From contig CAZPUQ010000002.1 of the NCBI GenBank assembly GCA_964589785.1, positions 62,001 to 126,000 of the forward strand: DNA of 64,000 nt, read 5' to 3'. The stretch is from JAGVSR01 sp964589785 (GTDB lineage: Bacteria; Pseudomonadota; Alphaproteobacteria; Rhizobiales; Hyphomicrobiaceae). Below are positions 43,807 through 51,569 of this stretch, one piece after another; the stretch's first letter is position 1, and every line of letters begins with the position of its first letter. A program made the position numbers and the translations under genes. Under the pieces are notes generated by a model. That model saw only the letters and a program-made list of their open reading frames with translations, was not told where the DNA came from and did not search any database.

Positions 43807-43986
43807 TTATTCTGCCCCAGCGGGTTTTTGAGCAGATACCGTGTGCAATGGTTCGCCGCGGCGCGGGGCGGTGAAGGGTTCGGTGATCTGCGACAACAGG
43901 CGTTCGTCGACATTCAAGCCTCTCAATTCGAGCGCGCAGAAGAATACGCACGATAAAAAGGATATTCGTGCTTCCTGAATAGTCAT
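43807..43986 (-). CDS. Doubtful small protein
   Basis: 59 residues beginning MTIQEARISFLSCVFFCALE, with one hydrophobic segment and the C-terminal LNVDERLLSQITEPFTAPRR. No ribosome binding site is evident in the AT-rich upstream sequence. The rest of 43779-44192 holds nothing recognisable. Confidence 0.25.
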   Translation of the reverse strand: MTIQEARISFLSCVFFCALELRGLNVDERLLSQITEPFTAPRRGEPLHTVSAQKPAGAE

Positions 43987-44192
43987 GTCGAAAAACAATA
44001 AAAAATTTTGGTTTCCATAAGATACATTATCACACATGGAAAATGATGGGTGGGAGCAGTCAAGCTTTTATCTTCGGATGTCTTTGGTCCGCTGCAAATA
44101 TCCGCCGCTTTAAAACATTTTCCATGTCAGAAGGTTGGCCACGAGAGCGAAGTGACTCGTCCTTCGCATACACCAGCTGGCCCGAATGAGGG

Positions 44193-44429
44193 TCAACGCG
44201 ACTGGTGGGGCTGTGCTTGGCCACTTGAGCCCACGAGCTGTTCTTTATCTGCCCGGCCCGGAGAGTTATCCGAACCGCGCTGCACAATGTCATACGCCAG
44301 CGCGCCCCAACCAGCGTACATTGTTACGAATCCGGATGCCACGGCGCTTTCCAACCCTGTGATCCCATAATGAGCCGCACCGACGGCGACAGCGGCAGTA
44401 AATAGGCGTGTGAGCGAAAATCTTATCAT
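44193..44429 (-). CDS. Small membrane protein of unknown function
   Basis: 78 residues from ATG 44429, preceded by a strong AAGGAGATTGC ribosome site; the longer frame to 44468 is rejected. Two hydrophobic segments (LFTAAVAVGAAHYGITGL and SGFVTMYAGWGALAYDIV) and a hydrophilic C-terminus (GRADKEQLVGSSGQAQPHQS). Small two-helix membrane proteins of this type occur in conjugative elements, but I recognise no family. It is downstream of, and possibly co-transcribed with, the gene ending at 44475. Confidence 0.6.
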   Translation of the reverse strand: MIRFSLTRLFTAAVAVGAAHYGITGLESAVASGFVTMYAGWGALAYDIVQRGSDNSPGRADKEQLVGSSGQAQPHQSR

Positions 44430-44474
44430 GCAATCTCCTTCAGTCTTTGAACCCTCATCGTAGCCCAATAAGTT

Positions 44475-45302
44475 TTACTTTGCAAAAGAGAAGCGTTGAT
44501 AATTCTTCTTTATGCTCACGATTAGTGCGGCGGCGCAATAAATCCAGCCAACGACAGGCACGCACCTTAGCGCGAGTCCAAAAGTGACTTTCTTCGCCAT
44601 CTTTTCCGTAACCGTTTTCCAGACTGTGCCTCCGACGAACAATTTGAAGGCTACCTCCGCCAATTCCGCGACATCCTTCCAGTCTTTGGAAGCAACTTTG
44701 TCTAACATCTCGGCGAAGGTCTGCTTGAGCTTTTCATCGCTTTCGATAAAGGCGACGTTGAGCGCGTTCTCACCCAGCATGATGCCTAGCGTCTCTAGAA
44801 AAATGTCACTGATAACCCTGAGATCAGTATCCCTTGTCGTCAATTGATCTGGAACGCTAGGGACGATAGCTGGCGCCACTGATTCCGCCGGAGGCACGAT
44901 GGGGAGAGAGAGCCTAGTCAGTTCTTTAATGACAAAGATCTGCGAGTTCCTTGTCGCAGCGTCGAACTTGAGCAGTACCGCTGCAGGAAGAATTTTCGGT
45001 AGGGCGCGAACGTACGAAATGGCTGATTCAGCGTTCGCGAAGACGCCCGAACTTCCAGCCTCCGAAAGCGTCTTGAACCTAGAATTGTAGTCCCATTCCA
45101 GATATTTTGGGATTGCGCCGTGGATGTATGGAATATCAATGGAAATCGCCAAATCGAGGACGGAGTTTGCACTGCCTATCAGTGGAGAAAAGGTTTCATA
45201 GGAGACGCCTTCCTGAGCGAACGCGCGGGAAGAGCTCAGAATGAAGGATGTGCCAAGAACAATTGATTGGCGGCGATTCAGGAGAACGCAATCAGGCGGC
45301 AT
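44475..45302 (-). CDS. Exported protein with possible Tat signal, unknown function
   Basis: 275 residues from the preferred ATG 45302; the frame continues upstream to 45389. The N-terminus has a twin-arginine-like signal: CVLLNRRQSIVLGTSFIL then SSSRAFAQ, an Arg-Arg before a hydrophobic core and an AXA cleavage site. The mature part is mixed alpha/beta, and the C-terminus carries one hydrophobic segment (RCVPVVGWIYCAAALIVSI) and a basic tail. No homology is recognised. Lower GC than its neighbours suggests recent acquisition. Confidence 0.5.
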   Translation of the reverse strand: MPPDCVLLNRRQSIVLGTSFILSSSRAFAQEGVSYETFSPLIGSANSVLDLAISIDIPYIHGAIPKYLEWDYNSRFKTLSEAGSSGVFANAESAISYVRALPKILPAAVLLKFDAATRNSQIFVIKELTRLSLPIVPPAESVAPAIVPSVPDQLTTRDTDLRVISDIFLETLGIMLGENALNVAFIESDEKLKQTFAEMLDKVASKDWKDVAELAEVAFKLFVGGTVWKTVTEKMAKKVTFGLALRCVPVVGWIYCAAALIVSIKKNYQRFSFAK

Positions 45303-45441
45303 TGAAATTCTAGCCCCATAAAAAACGCTCAGTTCATTCGCAATTTCGCTCAGTATGCATCGCAGACTGTTGTTTGCATCGCCGAACAACTGTTGTCAAC
45401 GTTGCTGCCCCGAGCCTCCGCTAACAAAGCTCACAAGCAAT

Positions 45442-47016
45442 TTACTGCTTGGCAAGTCGGTCGGCGATGAAGGCCGCAAAGGGTTGAATATCCCCTCCTA
45501 CGCTGGCGCTTTCGAGGGCGGCAAGGTAGGCGGCGCGATCCTCGACGCGGATCACGAGCCAGCTGTAGCCGCCGGATGCCAGCATCACATTCATGAGGAA
45601 TCGGGCGGTGCGGCCGTTTCCATCGGGGAAGGGGTGGATGTAGCCGAGCATCCAGTGGGCAAGGACGGCGCGCACGAACGGTGACGGCTCGTCCTTGATC
45701 AATTCAAGCAAGGCATTCATGGCGTCGGGGAGCGATTCCCAACGCGGTGGAACGTGGCGTGAGCCGCGAAGGTAGATGGGAATGCTGCGATAGCCAGCCA
45801 GCGCGCCGGGAGACAAGATGCCAGCCGTCACGGAGGGTTGAAAGAGTTCGGCATACCATTGGCGGATGGCGGGTTTGACAAGCGTGCCGGGATCGGCGCC
45901 GTCAAGGATCTGCACGACGGACGCTTTGACGCTTAGGAAGGCTTGCCAATAGCCGCGGGCGGCCAGTGCATCGCGGTTCTTGCGGTCGGCTTCATCGTTC
46001 TCCGGATTCCATTGGCCGGAACGAACGCGCTCGATCAGTTCCAAGGACACGGTGTAGCCTTCGATGGAAAGCGAGTGATAGGCATCGCTTTGGTAGATGT
46101 CATCGATGGCCTTGAGAAAGGAGGCCCTGTCTTTTGGCAAGCCCGGCGCTGGCGGAGCCAGAGCAAGCACATTGGCCCTGTAGGAAGCCCATAGGGCCTT
46201 GATGCGCGCCACGACCGGTGAGAAGTGAGGCGTCAGGTTGGCAAGCGTCTGTTCGGCCGTGAAGGGGTCTGTTTCGCGAACGTCGTAACCGGCCCGTTTC
46301 ATTGTGGTGAGGATATCATCGGCTATGTCGGCGCGGCCAACGCGGCGCATCGCGCCTGCCAGTCGGCCGGCGAAGGTGGACCGCCCCTCCTCCAACAGAG
46401 GGTTCAAAAGCTCAGAGCTGTCTTTGATGGTATTGAGCGCGATCTGTGCCTCGATGGGATGGAGCACAAAGAACGCGTCCGGAATCCTGGCAAGGGCCGC
46501 AGCTGGGCGATAGACGCGAAGTCCATCCAGCATGGTCAGATCGGCGGCTGGCGGCATGGCAGGCGTTTTTAGATCGTAGAGCGACATGTCGAACGGCAAG
46601 GGCGTCGGGTTCCCTGTGCCGTTGGGGCTGTTGATCAGCGCCTGGGTGGGGATGCTTGTTGCTTGCGCGTGCAGCAATAGGGATTGCTCCGGCGAAAGAT
46701 GCCAGGCCTGTCCGAAACGCGATGTCGCGTAGCGGCTGCAGAATTCCCAGAAGGAGGCATACCAGGGTGTGCTGTCCCCATCGTGGGTTGCGGGGCTGGA
46801 CGACATGAGCCAGCCACGGATGATTTCACGAAGGAAGCCGTTCGCGAGGAGGCGTTCGCGATCGGTGCGGCTGAATTCCTTGGATTGAAAGACGCGACGT
46901 CCTTCATCCTGGAAAGCCTTGAGGGCTCCAAGGGACGCTGCGAGTTTTTCGTGTGGTTTGACCATGATGTTCGTTCGGGCACGCTCAATTTTGTCGTGCT
47001 CCAACACGTATATCAT
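45442..47016 (-). CDS. Fic-domain protein with internal inhibitory motif (class II)
   Basis: 524 residues. The Fic active-site motif HPFPDGNGRTAR begins at His461; this enzyme class transfers AMP or related groups to target proteins. An inhibitory-type (S/T)xxxE(G/N) motif, SLSIEG, is at 315-320, in the N-terminal part of the same chain, so activity is probably self-limited (class II). Residues 1-290 form a helical region without recognised function. Start is uncertain between ATG 47016 and ATG 46965; neither has a strong ribosome site. Three 24-bp direct repeats lie immediately upstream and overlap the 47016 start. Confidence 0.85.
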   Translation of the reverse strand: MIYVLEHDKIERARTNIMVKPHEKLAASLGALKAFQDEGRRVFQSKEFSRTDRERLLANGFLREIIRGWLMSSSPATHDGDSTPWYASFWEFCSRYATSRFGQAWHLSPEQSLLLHAQATSIPTQALINSPNGTGNPTPLPFDMSLYDLKTPAMPPAADLTMLDGLRVYRPAAALARIPDAFFVLHPIEAQIALNTIKDSSELLNPLLEEGRSTFAGRLAGAMRRVGRADIADDILTTMKRAGYDVRETDPFTAEQTLANLTPHFSPVVARIKALWASYRANVLALAPPAPGLPKDRASFLKAIDDIYQSDAYHSLSIEGYTVSLELIERVRSGQWNPENDEADRKNRDALAARGYWQAFLSVKASVVQILDGADPGTLVKPAIRQWYAELFQPSVTAGILSPGALAGYRSIPIYLRGSRHVPPRWESLPDAMNALLELIKDEPSPFVRAVLAHWMLGYIHPFPDGNGRTARFLMNVMLASGGYSWLVIRVEDRAAYLAALESASVGGDIQPFAAFIADRLAKQ

Positions 47017-47086
47017 GTTGTGGCGTTACGCGTCAATGATGTTGTGTTATTACGCGTCATTGATGTTGTGGCGATACGCGTCAAAG
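47015..47086. repeat. Three 24-bp direct repeats upstream of the Fic gene
   Basis: Units at 47015-47038, 47039-47062 and 47063-47086 share ATGTTGTG, then a variable GCGT/TTAT/GCGA, then TACGCGTCA. Each contains the palindrome ACGCGT. They abut without spacers and lie at the promoter/start of the minus-strand Fic gene, as operator arrays often do. Not a CRISPR array. Confidence 0.75.
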
Positions 47087-47151
47087 ACGAGGACTTGTTG
47101 ATATAAAACAAAAAAATTGGTTAATGCGCGTGCTCGATTCCGTCGGAGCCA

Positions 47152-47859
47152 TCAAAAAGAGAGCGCCGGGAGCCATCGGCGCGCGGCGGCGTGACCCAAT
47201 GTGCGCGAGACTGCTGCGAAAGTGCCTTCTGGCGAGAGCCAGCGCGGCTGTCCGACGAAAGATTGAATCAGCGCAAGTTCTTTGGCGTCGGGCTGCCGGC
47301 CCTGCTGGACGTCGAACTCCGTGATGAGCTGATCGAGTGTTCCGGCGAAGCCGCCGTACAAATGGATCGTTGCGCGGTCGAGGGAACCAAGCTCGAGAAC
47401 AACTTCCTGCTGCGCGTCGCCGTAATCGCCAATACCGGAATGATAACCGCTGATCTCCGACTTGCAGGCTTGGGCGGTCTCTAGAAATTCAGGATCGGCA
47501 TAGATGGCTGCGATATTGGCGATGACCTGATGAGCCTCGGGCGCGATCTGAAAGATGATCCCGCGCTGATCGGGCGGAGGTATGCCGCCCTTGAAGGTCT
47601 GCACAACATCCAAGGAGAGCGACCACGCGGCGATCGTTTCAGGAAGTTCGTTATCAATGAGCAGTTGCCAGGTGCGATCTTTCTCGTGGGATTCCTGCCG
47701 GTAGCAAAGAGAGGGTGGCTGGCGGTATTGCGTGGGAAGGCTCAAGCAGGCCTCTTTGAGAGCGTTGCCGCGCCGGATTTTTTGGTTGTGATCGCCGCCG
47801 CGCTGCCAGTCGTTGACGGCTTGAAGCAGGGGCAGGGTAAAAACAGAGTGCTCGGTCAT
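47152..47859 (-). CDS. Protein of unknown function
   Basis: 235 residues, no signal or membrane segment. Starts MTEHSVFTLPLLQAVNDWQR; the end of the previous minus-strand Fic gene overlaps its start by four bases (ATGA), so it is translated as the third gene of the mobile-mystery operon. Composition is ordinary soluble protein with a glycine-rich stretch (SGYHSGIGDYGDAQQEVVLE). A possible accessory or additional antitoxin of the unit, but this is inferred only from the coupling. Confidence 0.6.
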   Translation of the reverse strand: MTEHSVFTLPLLQAVNDWQRGGDHNQKIRRGNALKEACLSLPTQYRQPPSLCYRQESHEKDRTWQLLIDNELPETIAAWSLSLDVVQTFKGGIPPPDQRGIIFQIAPEAHQVIANIAAIYADPEFLETAQACKSEISGYHSGIGDYGDAQQEVVLELGSLDRATIHLYGGFAGTLDQLITEFDVQQGRQPDAKELALIQSFVGQPRWLSPEGTFAAVSRTLGHAAARRWLPALSF

Positions 47860-48443
47860 GACTGCGCGAATTTTATCAGGGGTTCAAGATCGTGCTCGTC
47901 GGCGGCCTTGAGTGCGTCAACATACGCGGTTCTCGCCGCGCTGGTTTCGGCGAGGGAGACAGCGCCCCAGGTGAAGGGCTTGGCACCGAGTCGCTTGCCA
48001 GCGATGTCCGCAATCAGCCGCGTGCTGCGGCCGTTGCCGTTGACGAAGGGATGAACCAGGACAAGGCGGTGATGCAGCCGTAAGGCCAGTTCGGCGGGCT
48101 CGTAGGCCTTGTATTCGATCCAGGCCTTTGCGTCGTCGAAAGCCTGATGGACGGCGACCTCAATCTCGTGAGGCTTGGTATTGCCGATGTTGACCTCACG
48201 GGTTCGGTAGCGTCCGGCCCAGCTCCAGACGGTGCTGAACATACGGCTGTGCAGCCCGATCAGGAACACGGGGGTGAAACAATCCTTGCGGCTGTTCATG
48301 CCCCAGCGGCGGCCACGCGCCACGTTCGTGGATTCGAGCTCATTGAGCTGGGCCCGCGAGACGGCGGCCACGCGCAGATTTGCGATCTCGTCCGGACCGA
48401 GGGGCGTAGCGTTCGGCGGTTGCTCGAAGAGGTTATCGCTCAT
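47856..48443 (-). CDS. Fic/DOC-family protein, mobile mystery protein B
   Basis: 195 residues from ATG 48443; codons before that are an antisense-like extension. Fic motif HPFVNGNGRSTR is intact, with the surrounding fold (FTPVFLIGLHSRMFSTVWSW, GRYRTREVNIGNTKPHEI). The protein overlaps the upstream HTH gene by 11 bases. The pairing HTH (A) plus Fic (B) on mobile elements is the described mobile mystery A/B arrangement, which behaves like a toxin-antitoxin-type or regulatory pair. The target of modification is unknown. Confidence 0.85.
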   Translation of the reverse strand: MSDNLFEQPPNATPLGPDEIANLRVAAVSRAQLNELESTNVARGRRWGMNSRKDCFTPVFLIGLHSRMFSTVWSWAGRYRTREVNIGNTKPHEIEVAVHQAFDDAKAWIEYKAYEPAELALRLHHRLVLVHPFVNGNGRSTRLIADIAGKRLGAKPFTWGAVSLAETSAARTAYVDALKAADEHDLEPLIKFAQS

Positions 48444-48900
48444 CGCGCCACAGGTCGCGTTCGGAGATGTAGCGCGTTGCATAATCGCGAATGCGCTGAT
48501 CGTTGAGTGGCGTTTCCTGATCCTCAAGCTGCATGGAACGCTCGACAGCGGCGAGTTCTTGGCGGGCGAGCGCGTAGGCGCGCCGAGTGACGGTTTCTTC
48601 GAGCGGCATTCTAGGGACAAACGCATAGATAAAATCACAGCCCAGGGCATCGGCGGCATCGCGCATCTGAGCGAGTGTCGTTTCGCCGGTGATCTCGCGC
48701 GCTTCGAGCTGAGAGACGCGCTGCTTGGCGACCTGCAGCCTGTTTGCGAGGACGTTTTGCGACATGCCGAGGGCAGAACGCACAGTGGCAATCCAGCCGA
48801 GCGGAGGCTTCGGCATCTGCCTCAGGGGCAGAAGAACCGCGCGCTGGGCATCCAGGGCATCACGAATAGTGCGTAGCGTTTCCTTCAAGGTGTCATCCAA
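48433..48900 (-). CDS. HTH-domain mobile mystery protein A
   Basis: 155 residues. Helix-turn-helix about residues 36-90 (ALGMSQNVLANRLQVAKQRV, SQLEAREITGETTLAQM), then a basic/acidic helical C-terminus. Pairs with the Fic gene downstream. It probably represses its own promoter: an AT-rich palindrome and inverted repeat lie at the predicted -10 region. Start ATG 48900 has GTGATTGG upstream rather than a strong AGGAGG. Confidence 0.82.
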   Translation of the reverse strand: MDDTLKETLRTIRDALDAQRAVLLPLRQMPKPPLGWIATVRSALGMSQNVLANRLQVAKQRVSQLEAREITGETTLAQMRDAADALGCDFIYAFVPRMPLEETVTRRAYALARQELAAVERSMQLEDQETPLNDQRIRDYATRYISERDLWRDER

Positions 48901-48903
48901 TCA

Positions 48904-48944
48904 CTTGTCCAAATAGCATATGCTGACAAGCAAGTAATAGTCAA
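48904..48944 (-). promoter_or_regulatory. Promoter/operator of the mobile mystery A/B operon
   Basis: On the minus strand TTGACT (48939-48944) and TATGCT (48915-48920) are separated by 18 bases. The 10-bp palindrome AGCATATGCT (48915-48924) covers the -10 element, and CTTGTC (48904-48909) and GACAAG (48925-48930) form a 6-bp inverted repeat. The arrangement fits an autorepressor operator. Confidence 0.6.
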
Positions 48945-49200
48945 TGCAATTGACAATGACAAGCGTTTTGATGTCAACACATGATGAAGCCTTGAAGCGG
49001 GCAAGGGCCATCGTCGCGTTCACGATCGCTCACAGGGCAATATTCGCTGTGCAGCGAATAGGCCCGCTAGTGACGAATGCACAACCTGATATATTGATAC
49101 AAAAGGGAAAATAAGAATCTCTGAGCATGGCATCCGCCCTGTTGTTCTTATTTTGTTCCTAACATGTGGTTCGTCTTTGGGTACCGAAAGGAGAAGGACG
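48945..49200. other. Divergent regulatory stretch
   Basis: Lies between the mobile mystery operon (minus) and the 58-residue gene (plus). AT-rich in parts (for example 49080-49110). No gene seen. Confidence 0.4.
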
Positions 49201-49377
49201 ATGAAGGAAGGGCAGCGGCTACATGAAGTTTTGTTCGACGAGCTCGAGCGGCAGCGCGTGTTCGCCGTGGATGTGGGCCGGCTGACGGCTGCCGTTCTCA
49301 AGGCGCTCGAGATCACCAGCACGACAAACGAGGTGCGTCGGCCTTACCAACGCTGTGTCAACGGGGCGTGTGAGTGA
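49201..49377 (+). CDS. 58-residue protein of unknown function
   Basis: ATG 49201 follows a strong AAGGAGAAGG ribosome site. It reads MKEGQRLHEVLFDELERQRV and continues as a short amphipathic helix with a basic end (VRRPYQRCVNGACE). The stop overlaps the GTG of the next gene (GTGA), so translation is coupled to the SRAP-domain gene. Could be a small regulator; no family recognised. Confidence 0.55.
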   Translation: MKEGQRLHEVLFDELERQRVFAVDVGRLTAAVLKALEITSTTNEVRRPYQRCVNGACE

Positions 49378-50462
49378 GGGTCATGCATAAACTGCCGGAG
49401 CGCTGGGACGATTTCATGCGCTATGAGGTGTTGTGCACGCCGCGCGCCTCGCATCGGAAGCTCAATCCGTTGCCCCTTACATTGGAAGATGCGCGGCGGC
49501 GTCATTTGTGGCTTTGGGCTGGTTGCGGACGGAGCGGCTGCCGCGCAGTTCTGTCGATGCCGATTGCGCCACTGATCATCCGGTTCGGAACGGAGGCCGA
49601 TCCGGAGCGCGTAGCGGCCGTGATGCGCTGTTCGCAATGCGGCTACCGGGGTGTTCGGCTGAACGAGCCGAGCGGCGCGGGCGGCGATATGAAGACGATC
49701 TATGAACCACGGCGCTGGACCGGGAAGCAGGACTGGCACCCCGCGCTGGGAGCTTTTAGCGTGGACACCATGTGCAATCTCTATAGTCAGACAAGAAGCC
49801 GTGAAGCGGTGCGCGGGTTGTTCCGGCTTTCCGACAATCGCTGTGGGGAGATCAATGCGCAGCCCTCGATCTTCCCGAAGAGCGTAGCGCCCGTGGTGCG
49901 GCTTGCCACTGATGGGGAGTGCGAACTTGTGCCGATGATGTGGGGCTTTCCCCTTATCCGCAAAGGTTATGCGCCCAAACCTGTGACCAATGTAAGGGAC
50001 GACACGGTGCTGACCTCGCCGTTCTGGCGACCGAGTTTTGAATCGCGGCGCTGTCTTGTGCCCGCGAGTTCTTATTGTGAGCCAGACGACAAGTCCCCGG
50101 CGGGTTGGCACTGGTTTGCGTTGACGCCGCCGGAAGAGCGGCCGCTTTTTGCCTTTGCCGGGATCTGGAAACGTTATGCGGGCCCGGTTAAGAAGGATGG
50201 GCCAACCATTGAGATCGATGTGTTTGCGTTTATGACGACAAAGCCCAATACGCTCACCAGCACAATCATGCACGACCGGATGCCGGTTCTTTTGAGCGAA
50301 CCTCAAGAGTTCGACACCTGGCTCAACGGGTCGCCAGACGCCGCATACGGAATGGTGCGCCCCTATGATGCTGCTCGCATGCGCATCGTACAGTCCGGAA
50401 GTGAGAAGGCGGATCGCCTCGGAGAGCGGCAGATGAGTACAGAAGCGAATTCAAAACTGTAA
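49374..50462 (+). CDS. SRAP-domain (SOS-associated peptidase/HMCES) protein with N-terminal zinc-ribbon-like extension
   Basis: The single frame codes for 362 residues (start GTG 49374 or ATG 49383). Residues 133 onward are a complete SRAP domain: MCNLYSQTRS (the catalytic cysteine is normally Cys2 after Met removal), PVTNVRDD, SSYCEPD and TIMHDRMPVLL. SRAP proteins cross-link to abasic sites in single-stranded DNA. Here the MetCys pair is internal (Met133-Cys134, ATG at 49770). Residues 1-132 contain C51GRSGC and C86SQC, like a zinc ribbon. Either an internal start at 49770 makes the active form, or the extension changes the mechanism. Followed by ietA after 105 bases. Confidence 0.8.
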   Translation: MRVMHKLPERWDDFMRYEVLCTPRASHRKLNPLPLTLEDARRRHLWLWAGCGRSGCRAVLSMPIAPLIIRFGTEADPERVAAVMRCSQCGYRGVRLNEPSGAGGDMKTIYEPRRWTGKQDWHPALGAFSVDTMCNLYSQTRSREAVRGLFRLSDNRCGEINAQPSIFPKSVAPVVRLATDGECELVPMMWGFPLIRKGYAPKPVTNVRDDTVLTSPFWRPSFESRRCLVPASSYCEPDDKSPAGWHWFALTPPEERPLFAFAGIWKRYAGPVKKDGPTIEIDVFAFMTTKPNTLTSTIMHDRMPVLLSEPQEFDTWLNGSPDAAYGMVRPYDAARMRIVQSGSEKADRLGERQMSTEANSKL

Positions 50463-50567
50463 GACGTTGAGTTTCTGGAAAAATTTCGTATATAATAAAC
50501 TAGAAAAGGCTGTGCCGGGCGAATCACGATAAGTGATCTGATCCGGCCAGTTGGAAAGCGGGATGCG

Positions 50568-51548
50568 ATGGCCAAGGCCGACCAGATCAAGCGCCTCATT
50601 GGCAGTTACGGGCGGCCTTCTGAATTCAGGGCCGCGGCGCTCAAGATTATCGAAGAAGAGCAGCGCAAGGGCCATATGCCACTAGCGGCTAGCCTGAAGC
50701 GTGTTCTCGATGCGAGTGTCCAGGTTGAGGAAGGCTCCAAACGGGGCCTGACAGCGCTGTCGAACGCTCCTGAGAGTGCCGTCGATCTCGTCGAAATCCT
50801 GGAACCTGCGCGGTCGCTGAAACAGGTGGTTTTGTTCGCGGAAGCCCGCTCGGCGATCGAACGCGTCCTTGAGGAGCAACGCCGTGGCGACGAGCTGCGC
50901 CAGCACCGTCTGCCCGTCCGGTCAAAGGTGCTATTGCACGGACCGCCCGGTTGCGGAAAGACGCTGACGGCGGAGGTTCTGGCGCGCGAGCTGGGCTTGC
51001 CGCTCTACGTTGCCAAGATCGATGTGATTATTTCTTCCCTGCTCGGCCAGACAGCAAGCAATCTGCGTCGGTTGTTCGATTTCGCGGGCCGGTCTCCGTG
51101 CGTGCTTTTCCTGGATGAGTTCGACGCTGTCGCGCGGGCGCGCAGTGATTCCAGCGAACACAACGAGCTTCGCCGCGTGGTCAATTCGCTGCTTGTGATG
51201 ATCGACCGGCATCAGCCGCGCGGGCTGCTGGTTGCGGCCACCAATCTGCATGAGTCGCTCGATACGGCGATCTGGCGGCGATTTGACGAGATTGTCGAGC
51301 TCGGGTTGCCGGACAGCCGGCAGATCGAGGCGATGCTTCATTTGCAGTTCAAGAATTACCAGACCAATTTCGATCTAGGCGAGCAGGTGTCGAAGCTTGC
51401 CGGGCAGTCCTTCGCCGATATCGAACGCATTTGCCTCGATGCGATCAAGAACGCGGTGATGAAGCGCCGCAAGATCGTGAGCGAGACCGAGTTTGCGGCA
51501 GCCGTGAAGCACGCCAGCAAGCGCCGGCCGTCAAGGCCGAACAAATGA
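50568..51548 (+). CDS. ietA: AAA+ ATPase, IetA-like
   Basis: 326 residues. Walker A GPPGCGKT at 125-132, Walker B VLFLDEFD at 179-186, sensor region AATNLHESLDTAIWRRFDEI. It is the first gene of an ATPase plus subtilisin pair with only 21 bases between. In Agrobacterium the ietA/ietS pair on a Ti plasmid is a toxin-antitoxin-like incompatibility module, and the same pair has been reported as an anti-phage system. Here the ATPase probably controls or unfolds substrates for the protease. Confidence 0.85.
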   Translation: MAKADQIKRLIGSYGRPSEFRAAALKIIEEEQRKGHMPLAASLKRVLDASVQVEEGSKRGLTALSNAPESAVDLVEILEPARSLKQVVLFAEARSAIERVLEEQRRGDELRQHRLPVRSKVLLHGPPGCGKTLTAEVLARELGLPLYVAKIDVIISSLLGQTASNLRRLFDFAGRSPCVLFLDEFDAVARARSDSSEHNELRRVVNSLLVMIDRHQPRGLLVAATNLHESLDTAIWRRFDEIVELGLPDSRQIEAMLHLQFKNYQTNFDLGEQVSKLAGQSFADIERICLDAIKNAVMKRRKIVSETEFAAAVKHASKRRPSRPNK

Positions 51549-51569
51549 AAGCCCGCTCACACGTGAACC

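Noticed and set aside
43807..43986. Firm gene call for the 59-residue minus-strand frame
   Set aside because: No ribosome site or homology, so it is listed with low confidence only.
47015..47086. CRISPR-like direct repeats
   Set aside because: The three 24-bp units abut without spacers and lie at a promoter, so they are operator-like tandem repeats.
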